From: Paludibacter sp.
GTDB lineage: Bacteria; Bacteroidota; Bacteroidia; Bacteroidales; Paludibacteraceae
Direction of reading: 5' to 3'
Assembly (NCBI GenBank): GCA_028691965.1
Contig: JAQUYE010000001.1
Coordinates: forward strand, 1-64,000
DNA: 64,000 nt
The notes beneath the pieces were generated by a model. The model was not told the DNA's origin. It saw nothing but the letters and a program-made list of their open reading frames with translations, and made no database searches. A program made the translations under genes and the position numbers. Below are positions 1-8,829 of this stretch, piece after piece; positions within the stretch are counted from its first letter, which is position 1; each line of letters begins with the position of its first letter.

Positions 1-486
1 GTACTGGTCGTAGGAAGGATGTGTGAAATAATCCAGCATAAAAGGTTCATTTTCGCTAAGTCCTTCCTTCCATGCGTTGAGGTCGGGGCGCGCTGCTTCT
101 ACGCGTTCAGGGGCTACGGTGCCGTAAACCGCAGTTAGCCATCCAAGATACTCACGCCAGTCGATGTTGCGAATCTCATGCTTATCCATGTAGAAACTGT
201 TGACCGAAAGGGTGCGGCGGGTATTCAATTCGTCCGGGCGTACACGGTGCGTAGCTGTTTCATATTCTTCTGTATCATCAATTGTAAGTGTGCCGCCGGG
301 GATTAATACCATGCCCGGAGGAGTAAAGCTGGCAGGCATGGACCCGCGAAAAGCATCTTCCGATCTGAAATCATAGTTCCAGCCTGTAAGTGAACTGGTG
401 CGACCGCCACTGGCACAGCCAATCAGGGTAAGTGAGAATGCAACGAGAATTCCTTTAGTTAATGTACGAACCATAAGATGTTTCAT
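1..486 (-). CDS. SUMF1/formylglycine-generating-enzyme-like lipoprotein, GldJ/GldK-like (3' end truncated by window)
   Basis: Reverse-strand translation MKHLMVRTLTKGILVAFSLTLIGCASGGRTSSLTGWNYDF...PPGMVLIPGGTLTIDD...RRTLSVNSFYMDKHEIRN; lipobox LIGC and the PPGMVLIPGG...FYMDKHEI pattern of SUMF1-type T9SS/gliding lipoproteins; open to window start. Confidence 0.75.
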   Translation of the reverse strand, partial: MKHLMVRTLTKGILVAFSLTLIGCASGGRTSSLTGWNYDFRSEDAFRGSMPASFTPPGMVLIPGGTLTIDDTEEYETATHRVRPDELNTRRTLSVNSFYMDKHEIRNIDWREYLGWLTAVYGTVAPERVEAARPDLNAWKEGLSENEPFMLDYFTHPSYDQY

Positions 487-588
487 TAGTGTATGTTCCT
501 GCCCTGCAAAATTAATTAAATTCCAGAGCTGAAGGGAAAAATATCATCGAAATAACGTCTTAAAATACAATTTCGTATAATATTTTCT

Positions 589-596
589 TAATTTTG
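589..596 (+). promoter_or_regulatory. Bacteroidota-type -7 box (TAATTTTG) upstream of folP
   Basis: Matches TAnnTTTG; no good -33 element seen. Confidence 0.35.
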
Positions 597-614
597 CGCT
601 GATTACATTAAAAA

Positions 615-1484
615 GTGAAGATGAAAGCCGATCCATCCAGTCTTTTCCTGAAACTCAATCAGCAATTATACGATTTACGAACACCTATCGTGATGGGTAT
701 CGTTAATCTTACACCCGACTCATTTTTTAGTCTGAGTCGCTACAAGGCAGGACGAAGCATGCTGAACCTGGTGGAACAGCAAATCAACGATGGAGCGACT
801 ATAATTGATATAGGAGGGTATTCCACCCGCCCACAGGCTGTTCCGGTGAGTGCGGAAGAAGAATTAGAACGAATCTCGGAGCCTATTGAGATGATTCGTA
901 GAAAGTTTCCGGATGTTCCACTTTCTGTCGATACGTTTCGTGCCGATGTGGCACGCGCTGTAGTCGACCGTTTTGGTGTTGCGATGATCAACGATGTGAG
1001 CGGAGGAACGCTCGACCCGATGATGTTTGAAACCATTGCTGCGCTGGATGTAGCCTATGTGTTGATGCATATGAAGGGTACCCCGCAAACCATGCACACT
1101 AAGGTGGAATACGAGGCGCTTTTGCCCGACATTATTCATTTTTTGCAGCGACGGGTTGCTCAATTACACTTGTTAGGGGTAAATGATGTGGTAATCGATC
1201 CCGGCTTTGGTTTTGCCAAAACGCTGGAGCAGAACTACGAGTTACTTAACAAGCTGGAGTATTTCAACGAAATTGAAGTGCCGTTGTTGGTGGGAGTTTC
1301 CCGCAAATCAATGATATATAAATTACTTGATACGACGCCCGAGGCGGCTCTCAACGGAAGCACTGCCGTGCATATGCTTGCCTTATTGGGAGGAGCATCC
1401 ATTCTCAGAGTTCATGATGTGAAGGAAGCGGTTGAAGCTGTAAAAATATTTGAAGCCTGGAAAAAAGGGGCTAACGAACGCTAA
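615..1484 (+). CDS. folP: Dihydropteroate synthase
   Basis: PIVMGIVNLTPDSFF, IDIGGYSTRP, SVDTFRADVA, VIDPGFGFAKT, VGVSRKSM motifs. Confidence 0.96.
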   Translation: MKMKADPSSLFLKLNQQLYDLRTPIVMGIVNLTPDSFFSLSRYKAGRSMLNLVEQQINDGATIIDIGGYSTRPQAVPVSAEEELERISEPIEMIRRKFPDVPLSVDTFRADVARAVVDRFGVAMINDVSGGTLDPMMFETIAALDVAYVLMHMKGTPQTMHTKVEYEALLPDIIHFLQRRVAQLHLLGVNDVVIDPGFGFAKTLEQNYELLNKLEYFNEIEVPLLVGVSRKSMIYKLLDTTPEAALNGSTAVHMLALLGGASILRVHDVKEAVEAVKIFEAWKKGANER

Positions 1485-1493
1485 CTAAAAAAC

Positions 1494-2276
1494 ATGGGAT
1501 TTCACATAGGAATTAAAGATATTATCGACATTATTCTGGTAGCCATTTTGCTCTACCAGCTTTTTCGTTTGTTGCGACGCAGCGGAGCATTAAATGTTTT
1601 CTTTGGAATCATGTCGTTTATAATCGTATGGTTTCTGGTTTCCTATGTATTCAAAATGGACCTGTTGGGAGGGATTCTCAACAGGGTGGTGAGTGTTGGG
1701 GCTTTTGCACTGATAGTGCTTTTTCAGGATGAGATCAAGCGGTTCTTTTCGAGACTGGGTTCGCGTCGTGAATTATTGGTAGCATCAATTTTTCGTCGGT
1801 TCTTCAACAATGGAGATACAGAATCAGAGAAGACCGATTATAATATTGTACAGGTTGTACTCGCCTGCCGTAGCTTGTCAAAACGGATGATGGGTGCGCT
1901 GATTGTAATTGGTCGTACTAACAATCTTGAAATGCATGTCAATACCGGGGAGAAGCTCGATGCAGCCATAAACTCCCGGCTGATTGAAAGTATCTTCTTT
2001 AAAAACAGCCCTTTGCACGATGGGGCTATGATTATTAGCAATAACCGTATTTTAGCCGCGGGCTGTATTATCCCTGTGTCAAAAAACCAGGAGATACCAC
2101 GACGACTCGGTTTGCGTCACCGTTCAGCACTGGGAATTACAGAGCATTCAGATGCTATCGCAATTATAGTTTCAGAAGAAACCGGCCGTATATCCTATGC
2201 TGTGAACGGGAAACTAACCATCAATGTAAAGGCCGAAGAGCTGGAGGCTTTTCTCTCTCAGTCAATTAACAACTAA
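1494..2276 (+). CDS. cdaA: Diadenylate cyclase (DisA_N domain membrane protein)
   Basis: N-terminal TM helices, then GALIVIGR, HDGAMII, RHRSALGITE motifs; 10 bp after folP. Confidence 0.93.
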   Translation: MGFHIGIKDIIDIILVAILLYQLFRLLRRSGALNVFFGIMSFIIVWFLVSYVFKMDLLGGILNRVVSVGAFALIVLFQDEIKRFFSRLGSRRELLVASIFRRFFNNGDTESEKTDYNIVQVVLACRSLSKRMMGALIVIGRTNNLEMHVNTGEKLDAAINSRLIESIFFKNSPLHDGAMIISNNRILAAGCIIPVSKNQEIPRRLGLRHRSALGITEHSDAIAIIVSEETGRISYAVNGKLTINVKAEELEAFLSQSINN

Positions 2277-2295
2277 CCAGCTATTTATAAAATAA

Positions 2296-2337
2296 AGAGG
2301 GTGTGTCAAAACAAAGTAATTGACACGCCCTCTTTTT
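2296..2337 (+). terminator. Rho-independent terminator after cdaA
   Basis: agagggtgtgtcaa-N8-ttgacacgccctcttttttt stem-loop followed by T-run. Confidence 0.85.
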
Positions 2338-2351
2338 TTATTTGATATAAC

Positions 2352-2483
2352 TTCAGCTACATTGCGAATGTAGCTGACCTGCATTGCGAATGTAGCCGAT
2401 CTGCATTGCCGATGTAGCCGATCTGCATTGCCGATGTAGCCGGTCTGCATTGCCGATGTAGCTGGTCTACATTGCCGATGTAG
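2352..2483. repeat. Tandem array, 6 units of 22 bp, each containing a 17-nt dyad (CTRCATTGCSRATGTAG)
   Basis: Units end with ATGTAG at 2373, 2395, 2417, 2439, 2461 and 2483; exact 22-bp period. Confidence 0.95.
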
Positions 2484-2540
2484 CCATCTTCCGCTGGTAG
2501 TATTTTGCTTAAAAGGTTTAGTCAATGAGACTGTATAGCA

Positions 2541-2569
2541 AGGGCTGTACTGAATTTCAGTACAGCCCT
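2541..2569. terminator. Near-perfect 29-bp palindrome, possible terminator between convergent cdaA and fba
   Basis: AGGGCTGTACTGAA T TTCAGTACAGCCCT; no strong T-run on either side. Confidence 0.5.
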
Positions 2570-2597
2570 CTACTGTTTATGTGAAACTGATCACGAG

Positions 2598-3590
2598 TTA
2601 TGCTTTTCCGGCACTACCCAATACGCTTTCAGTTTTGTGTTTGTATAGTTTCTTCAGTTCTTCGCGAGCTGGTCCGAGGTATTTGCGCGGGTCAAACTCT
2701 GAAGGGTTAGAAGCCATTACTTTACGTACGGCAGCGGTCATAGCCAAACGACCATCTGAGTCGATATTTACTTTACATACAGCTGATTTGGCAGCACGAC
2801 GAAGTTGTTCTTCAGGAATACCGATAGAGTCTTTTAATGTACCTCCGTTTTCGTTGATGGTTTTAACATATTCCTGTGGAACAGAAGAAGAACCATGAAG
2901 TACGATAGGGAAACCGGGGATTTGTTTTTCGATTTCTTCAAGGATATCGAAACGCAATGGGGGAGGAACCAAAATTCCGTTTTCATCACGTGTACACTGA
3001 GCCGGAGTAAACTTGTTAGCACCGTGTGAAGTTCCGATCGAAATCGCTAATGAATCAACACCGGTACGTGATACGAAATCTACAACTTCTTCCGGACGGG
3101 TATAGGTATGGTGTTCGGCAACTACGTCGTCTTCAACGCCAGCCAGAATACCTAACTCACCTTCTACTGTTACATCATGAGCATGTGCATATTCCACAAC
3201 TTTTTTGGTCAGTGCAATGTTTTCTTCGTAGGGAAGGTGTGAGCCGTCGATCATCACTGATGAGAAGCCCATGTCGATACAGTCTTTACACAATTCAAAG
3301 CTATCGCCATGGTCGAGGTGAAGTGCAATAGGAATTGCATACCCTAATTCTTTGGAATATTCAACAGCGCCCTGCGCCATGTAGCGAAGAAGCGTTTGGT
3401 TGGCATATTTGCGGGCTCCACTGGATACCTGCAGGATCACGGGAGATTTTGTTTCTACACAAGCAGCCACGATGGCCTGTAGCTGTTCCAGGTTATTGAA
3501 GTTAAATGCGGGAATGGCATAGCCCCCTTCTACCGCTTTTTTGAATAAGTCTTTGGTATTGACCAATCCAAGTTCTTTGTAACTTAACAT
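2598..3590 (-). CDS. fba: Class II fructose-1,6-bisphosphate aldolase
   Basis: AIPAFNFNNLEQLQAIV, LHLDHGDSFELCKDCIDMGFSSVMIDGSHLP, VEGELGILAGVEDDV, GTSHGANKF, VLHGSSSVP. Confidence 0.95.
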   Translation of the reverse strand: MLSYKELGLVNTKDLFKKAVEGGYAIPAFNFNNLEQLQAIVAACVETKSPVILQVSSGARKYANQTLLRYMAQGAVEYSKELGYAIPIALHLDHGDSFELCKDCIDMGFSSVMIDGSHLPYEENIALTKKVVEYAHAHDVTVEGELGILAGVEDDVVAEHHTYTRPEEVVDFVSRTGVDSLAISIGTSHGANKFTPAQCTRDENGILVPPPLRFDILEEIEKQIPGFPIVLHGSSSVPQEYVKTINENGGTLKDSIGIPEEQLRRAAKSAVCKVNIDSDGRLAMTAAVRKVMASNPSEFDPRKYLGPAREELKKLYKHKTESVLGSAGKA

Positions 3591-3805
3591 ACTTTATTTA
3601 ATTTAATTGTTGATATTCTGAATGCAAAAGTACTACTTTTTTATGGAAATGAAGCCAAACAGCACTCATTATTTATAAACTACAACATCTTTTTAAGCCT
3701 TTATGTTCATAGAGCTGCATGCCTTAACTCCTGTAATGCTAAAATGGTGATTATGTGTATAAATTCAGGAAAAATGTCGTACCTTAGCAACCCTTTTTCT
3801 CAAAA

Positions 3806-4870
3806 ATGATAATGAAACAAATTATACTTCTTTTTACGCTTCTGATTAGCATTATCAGCCTTTCTGCTCAACCATCGGATGGCTATTATTCATCAGCCTT
3901 AAATAAATCGGATGCTGAACTCAAAACAGCTTTGTTTGTAATTATGTCGAATCCATACGAAATGGTGTCGTATGGTGATTTGTACGAGGTGTATAAAACC
4001 AGTGACGTGAATCCCGATGGTACGCTTTGGGATATGTATTCGACCTGCACCTGGGTCATCGACGAAAAGAAATGCGGAAATTACAAAAATGTGTGTGATT
4101 GTTATAACCGGGAACATTCTATTCCTAAAAGCTGGTTCGATGATCGTTATCCGATGTATTCAGATGCTCATCATCTGTATCCAACCGATGGCAGGGTTAA
4201 CGGACAGCGGGGTAACGACCCGTTCGGAGAATGTGCCAACGGCACGTCTTTATCTTCGATGAGCCTGGGGCGTAGTGGCACTTCTACTTTTCCGGGCTAT
4301 TCAGGGAGAGTATTCGAACCGGTTGACGAATACAAGGGAGACTTTGCCCGAACTTACTTTTACTTCGCTACACGTTACGAAGATATAATGACCAGCATGC
4401 AAACGTCGGCTAGCTCCTTTGCCGGGAATACCTATCCTGCCCTCAACAACTGGAGTGTTAACCTGTTTTTGAAATGGCACCGCCAGGATCCGGTTTCCCA
4501 AAAAGAAATTACCCGTAATAATGCGGTTGAAGTTCATCAGAAAAATCGCAATGCCTTTATCGATCATCCTATCCTTGTAGAACATATTTGGGGTGAGCTA
4601 AAGGGAAATCCATGGAAAAACTCTACTCTTACCAGACCGGCCGAACTCCTGGCCCGTATCTATTATAATCCTGCTTCACGATTGATGACTACATCGACCG
4701 ACCTCGGTGAAATGCGTTACGAAGTGATGAATATTAGTGGTGTGCGTGTACTGTCGGGCACCTTAATGGGAGGCGACGCGGTATCAGTATCATCTCTGAA
4801 CAGGGGAGTATACTTCTTCCGCCTGTCGGGAAACGATATTAAAGTAGTGAAAAAGTTTATAATTCAATAA
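3806..4870 (+). CDS. Secreted endonuclease I (EndA/NucM family) with T9SS C-terminal sorting domain
   Basis: Signal peptide; NREHSIPKSWF, HHLYPTDGRVN, GRVFEPVDEYKGDFARTYFY; C-terminal RGVYFFRLSGNDIKVVKKFIIQ. Confidence 0.88.
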   Translation: MIMKQIILLFTLLISIISLSAQPSDGYYSSALNKSDAELKTALFVIMSNPYEMVSYGDLYEVYKTSDVNPDGTLWDMYSTCTWVIDEKKCGNYKNVCDCYNREHSIPKSWFDDRYPMYSDAHHLYPTDGRVNGQRGNDPFGECANGTSLSSMSLGRSGTSTFPGYSGRVFEPVDEYKGDFARTYFYFATRYEDIMTSMQTSASSFAGNTYPALNNWSVNLFLKWHRQDPVSQKEITRNNAVEVHQKNRNAFIDHPILVEHIWGELKGNPWKNSTLTRPAELLARIYYNPASRLMTTSTDLGEMRYEVMNISGVRVLSGTLMGGDAVSVSSLNRGVYFFRLSGNDIKVVKKFIIQ

Positions 4871-4871
4871 C

Positions 4872-7715
4872 ATGAACAAATCAACCCTGCATAGTTATTG
4901 GTTGCTGACCCTGCTGTTGAGCCTCACCTCCTGGCTTTTTGCTTCAGTCCCTGCGGGCTATTATTATCCCGCCCGTAATAAAATGAAAGCCGGATTAAAA
5001 ACAGCCCTGCATAGTACCGGATCGCCTCTTCAGGTGTATAGGTATGGTAGTGGTGAAGGTGCAACCTGGCAGGGGTTTTTCTTTACCGACCAAAATAGCG
5101 ACGGATCGGTTTTCGACCGCTATTCGGCTATTAAGCGCTATTTCGATGGTTATAGCAGTATATCTGATATGCACATTGAACACTCCTTGCCCAAAAGCTG
5201 GTGGGGTGGGGCTGATAATATGGCTTACCGGGATCTCTTCCATCTTTATCCTTCGGATGGGCGTACTAATTCCTATAAAAATAATTACCCCCTGGGTTTA
5301 GTGGAAGAAGCCACCGCTAATTATGCAAATGGGGTTAGTAAAATCGGCAAAAATACTTTTGGTTCTTTTTACACCGGTCTGGCATTCGAACCTGCAGATG
5401 AATATAAAGGTGATTTTGCCCGTTCTTACCTGTATATTTCAACTATTTACGAACACTTTGCTCCGCTATGGGTGTCGCCCATGATGCAACAAAATACCTA
5501 TCCGGTATGGACTCCCTGGGCTATCGACCTGCTCATGCAATGGCATGAGTCTGATCCTGTAAGCGAGCTGGAACTACAACGCCAGGAAGCGGTATATGCT
5601 ATTCAGGGTAACCGAAATCCATTTATCGATTACCCCGATCTTGCCTCTTATATCTGGGGGCCGGATACCTTGTCGACATTCCCTTTTCCGGAAGAAACGG
5701 GTAGTTTTCTGTTCCTTCCCCGCCGCGGTTATGTGCTCGACTTTGACCTGATCCTGCAGGGTGATACCTTAGGTCGTTCGTTGGATGTTCAGGGACTGAA
5801 CCTGAGTGGAACAATCGCTATTCGCCTGAAAAATGAACACCCGGCCTTTAGTTTGAACCAACAGTCGCTTACTGCTGATGAAGTTCTCGACGGGACTGAT
5901 GTGCGCATTGTATTCCGTCCACAGGCTTCGGGTACATTCCGCGATACCTTGTTGATTGAAGGAGGCGGACTCACCGAATCCTTCCTGGTGCCTCTCGAAG
6001 GGAAAGCATCCCGACAATTAATGGCACTCGAGCCTGAAGTCCTTACCCCTGTGGGAGCAACGCTCCACTGGATAGCTGATCCAAAGGCCGAAACTTACGA
6101 AATAAAGGTGTATAAGGGTGCAACCAGGGCCGGTAATCTGTTGATATCCTCTTATGTGGAAGGCAGCTCTTATAATAAAGCAATTGAGATTTATAATGGT
6201 ACAGGCGCAACCATACAGTTGTCGGATTATATGGTAGCTAAGCAATCGAACGGAACAGGCGATTACGAATCAGTATACCGTCTGAGTGGTAATCTTGCCG
6301 ATGGTCAGTCGGTAGTAGTTGTGCATCAGCTGTGTTCTAACGAAGACCTGAAAGCGAAAGCTACGTTCTTCACCGATTCGGTGATGAATTTCAACGGAAA
6401 TGATGCTCTGGCACTGCTTCACAATAACCTGCGCGTTGACGCTGTGGGATACTTTGATGCCGGTGCTGATCAGATGTGGGGTGAAAATAAGACTTTATAT
6501 CGTTCGGCAGCAGTTACTCATCCTTCACAAGAGTACCGAGAAGCAGACTGGCAAAGCCTTGAAACAGATGATTTCAGTCCGCTTGGAAACCACCGGATGA
6601 CCTTCAGTTCACAGCAGATACTTGTAGCTGATATCAGCATTGCTGCCGATCGGTCACTCTTTGAGCTGACAGAGCTCGAACCGGAGACTTCTTACAATTA
6701 TCAGGTACGGGCTATTCGGAAGGATGGTGCTGTTCAATCGGTTAATTCGGTACAGTTCTTCACTGCTTCACCCGAAGTTCCCGTTCCAATGGAGCCTACA
6801 GATATCGGATCAACCTACTTTCTGGCAGAATGGGATTCGGATTTGTACTCCGAACAGTTTGAAGTACAGGCTTACTACAAAATCGGGGCTGCTGATGTAA
6901 CTGAAGTAGTTCCCTTTAACGAGGTCGGTTCTTCAGGAAAACCACTGCCATCAGGATGGTCGGGAACGGCCAGCGGAAATTATACTTCAGCTACCAGTTC
7001 GGGTGTAGCACCTCCTTCGGTGGCACTTAAAAATACCGGTGAGTGGTTACAGTCGCCCGTATATCCTTATTCGATCCGGGAAATCAGTTTTATGTATCGT
7101 TATCCTTCCAATGGTACAGGGTCGTACTTTACAGTCGAAGCCTTGCAGGGAAGCGAATGGGTAACTATCGATAGGATAGATTACGTAAATACATCGAAAA
7201 CTATTTTATCCTATACCTTTGGTCCGGAGGATAATGTGCTGTCAATCCGGATTACTTATGCCAATAAAGCATCTGGTAACCTGGCCATTGACGATTTCAG
7301 AGCAGTATACGGAAACGAGATTAACGAGTACCTGTTCCAGAACCGGCTCGTTACCGGCACCACCTATCGGGTTGAAAACCTGAGTCCGACAAGCAGTTAT
7401 TATTATCGGGTTCGCTCTGTAATTGGAGAAGTACGTTCTGCCTGGTCGGAAGAAGTAAAGGTAACCACTCTCTTAGAGAGCTCTCTTGAATCGGAGGGGC
7501 TAGTGTTGCCACGCTGGACAGTAACATCTTCGGGCATTGTTCTGATGGGCCTGCAGCCGGGTAGCAGGGTGCACTTATTCTCGGTGACCGGTCAGCTACT
7601 GGGTGATTTTGCTGTTAATCATCCATCACTGGAGCTATCGTTGAAACCGTCTCAGGTATATATTATTCGCCTTGTGAACTCTCAGTCATTGTATTCATTT
7701 AAAGTAATTCGTTGA
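4872..7715 (+). CDS. Large secreted endonuclease I with FN3 and lamin-tail-like domains and T9SS sorting domain
   Basis: IEHSLPKSWWGG, HLYPSDGRTN, LAFEPADEYKGDFARSYLY; IEIYNGTGATIQLSDY lamin-tail-like segment; C-terminal VYIIRLVNSQSLYSFKVIR. Confidence 0.87.
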   Translation: MNKSTLHSYWLLTLLLSLTSWLFASVPAGYYYPARNKMKAGLKTALHSTGSPLQVYRYGSGEGATWQGFFFTDQNSDGSVFDRYSAIKRYFDGYSSISDMHIEHSLPKSWWGGADNMAYRDLFHLYPSDGRTNSYKNNYPLGLVEEATANYANGVSKIGKNTFGSFYTGLAFEPADEYKGDFARSYLYISTIYEHFAPLWVSPMMQQNTYPVWTPWAIDLLMQWHESDPVSELELQRQEAVYAIQGNRNPFIDYPDLASYIWGPDTLSTFPFPEETGSFLFLPRRGYVLDFDLILQGDTLGRSLDVQGLNLSGTIAIRLKNEHPAFSLNQQSLTADEVLDGTDVRIVFRPQASGTFRDTLLIEGGGLTESFLVPLEGKASRQLMALEPEVLTPVGATLHWIADPKAETYEIKVYKGATRAGNLLISSYVEGSSYNKAIEIYNGTGATIQLSDYMVAKQSNGTGDYESVYRLSGNLADGQSVVVVHQLCSNEDLKAKATFFTDSVMNFNGNDALALLHNNLRVDAVGYFDAGADQMWGENKTLYRSAAVTHPSQEYREADWQSLETDDFSPLGNHRMTFSSQQILVADISIAADRSLFELTELEPETSYNYQVRAIRKDGAVQSVNSVQFFTASPEVPVPMEPTDIGSTYFLAEWDSDLYSEQFEVQAYYKIGAADVTEVVPFNEVGSSGKPLPSGWSGTASGNYTSATSSGVAPPSVALKNTGEWLQSPVYPYSIREISFMYRYPSNGTGSYFTVEALQGSEWVTIDRIDYVNTSKTILSYTFGPEDNVLSIRITYANKASGNLAIDDFRAVYGNEINEYLFQNRLVTGTTYRVENLSPTSSYYYRVRSVIGEVRSAWSEEVKVTTLLESSLESEGLVLPRWTVTSSGIVLMGLQPGSRVHLFSVTGQLLGDFAVNHPSLELSLKPSQVYIIRLVNSQSLYSFKVIR

Positions 7716-7722
7716 TCCTTCG

Positions 7723-8829
7723 ATGTTGAAAATCATGGTTTCGTTCTTCAGAGTGCCCTCCCGGGTCCTTCTGCCGGGTAAGAGGTGGATAGTGTTTCTT
7801 TTCTTTGCGGTAGTGTGTATTCCACCAGTGCTGCATGCCGATATTCCACCGGGATATTATAATACCATTGAAGGGAAAAGAGATGCCACTCTTAAAACAG
7901 CCCTACATACTATAATTCGTCCGCATACACAGCTCGAGTATTACAGTTCAAGTACTCATTTCCGCTCTACCGACTGGCATCCGGAGGGTTATTTCTGGGA
8001 TATGTATTCCCGTGAGAAACGCACCAGCTGGTCGAATCTTAACCGGGAGCACTGTATGCCCAAAAGCTGGTGGAGTCCGCAACCTGAGTACACAGTTGCA
8101 TATTCCGACCTTCACAACCTGTATCCATCTAACGTGGCTGCCAATTCTGCCAAATCGAATTATGCCCTGGGTATTGTCGGGGCTGTTTACGAATTCGATA
8201 ACGGCGTTTCAAAAGTAGGTAACAATACCTATCCCGGATATTCGGCTACGGTGTTTGAACCGGCTAACGAGTACAAAGGAGATTTTGCACGTACCTATAT
8301 GTATATGGTGACCTGTTACGAAGATTATGCTCCCAACTGGAGGAGTACGGGTACCGAGAGTATGCTGTATCAAAACACCTATCCGGTATTCAAGCCTTAT
8401 GCTATAAGCTTGTTGATGAAGTGGCACCGCGAAGATCCGGTAAGTCAAAAGGAAATTGATCGAAACAATGCCGTTCACGTAATTCAGGGGAACCGTAATC
8501 CCTACATCGATTTTCCTGCATTGGCCGAGTTTATTTGGGGTAACAGCAAGGGACAGGCCTGGAATACCGATGAAGCAGGGGGTGCGTTAGAAGATATATT
8601 CTCACTAAGTTTCCGGTATGATCGGGATGAATTGCTGGTACGTCTGAGTCCTGCGGTCGGAGTAGCCTATAGTATTCATTCCATTGAAGGCCGGCAGGTG
8701 CTGAGTGGGATGTTATCAGGATCAGCAACCACAACTATTCCGTTGCAGGGTAAACTTAATAAGGGCGTCTATCTTTTTGTAACAGAAACTCCCCGTAAGC
8801 GTCATGCTCAATTATTTATAGTAGTGTAG
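7723..8829 (+). CDS. Secreted endonuclease I with T9SS C-terminal sorting domain (third tandem paralogue)
   Basis: LNREHCMPKSWWS, HNLYPSNVAAN, TVFEPANEYKGDFARTYMY; C-terminal KGVYLFVTETPRKRHAQLFIVV. Confidence 0.86.
   Translation: MLKIMVSFFRVPSRVLLPGKRWIVFLFFAVVCIPPVLHADIPPGYYNTIEGKRDATLKTALHTIIRPHTQLEYYSSSTHFRSTDWHPEGYFWDMYSREKRTSWSNLNREHCMPKSWWSPQPEYTVAYSDLHNLYPSNVAANSAKSNYALGIVGAVYEFDNGVSKVGNNTYPGYSATVFEPANEYKGDFARTYMYMVTCYEDYAPNWRSTGTESMLYQNTYPVFKPYAISLLMKWHREDPVSQKEIDRNNAVHVIQGNRNPYIDFPALAEFIWGNSKGQAWNTDEAGGALEDIFSLSFRYDRDELLVRLSPAVGVAYSIHSIEGRQVLSGMLSGSATTTIPLQGKLNKGVYLFVTETPRKRHAQLFIVV

Noticed and set aside
2352-2483. Possible CRISPR array
   Set aside because: Units are contiguous 22-mers without unique spacers, and no cas genes are nearby.
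2262-2525. 87-aa minus-strand ORF
   Set aside because: It is the translation of the 22-bp array and terminator; repetitive peptide, not a credible gene.
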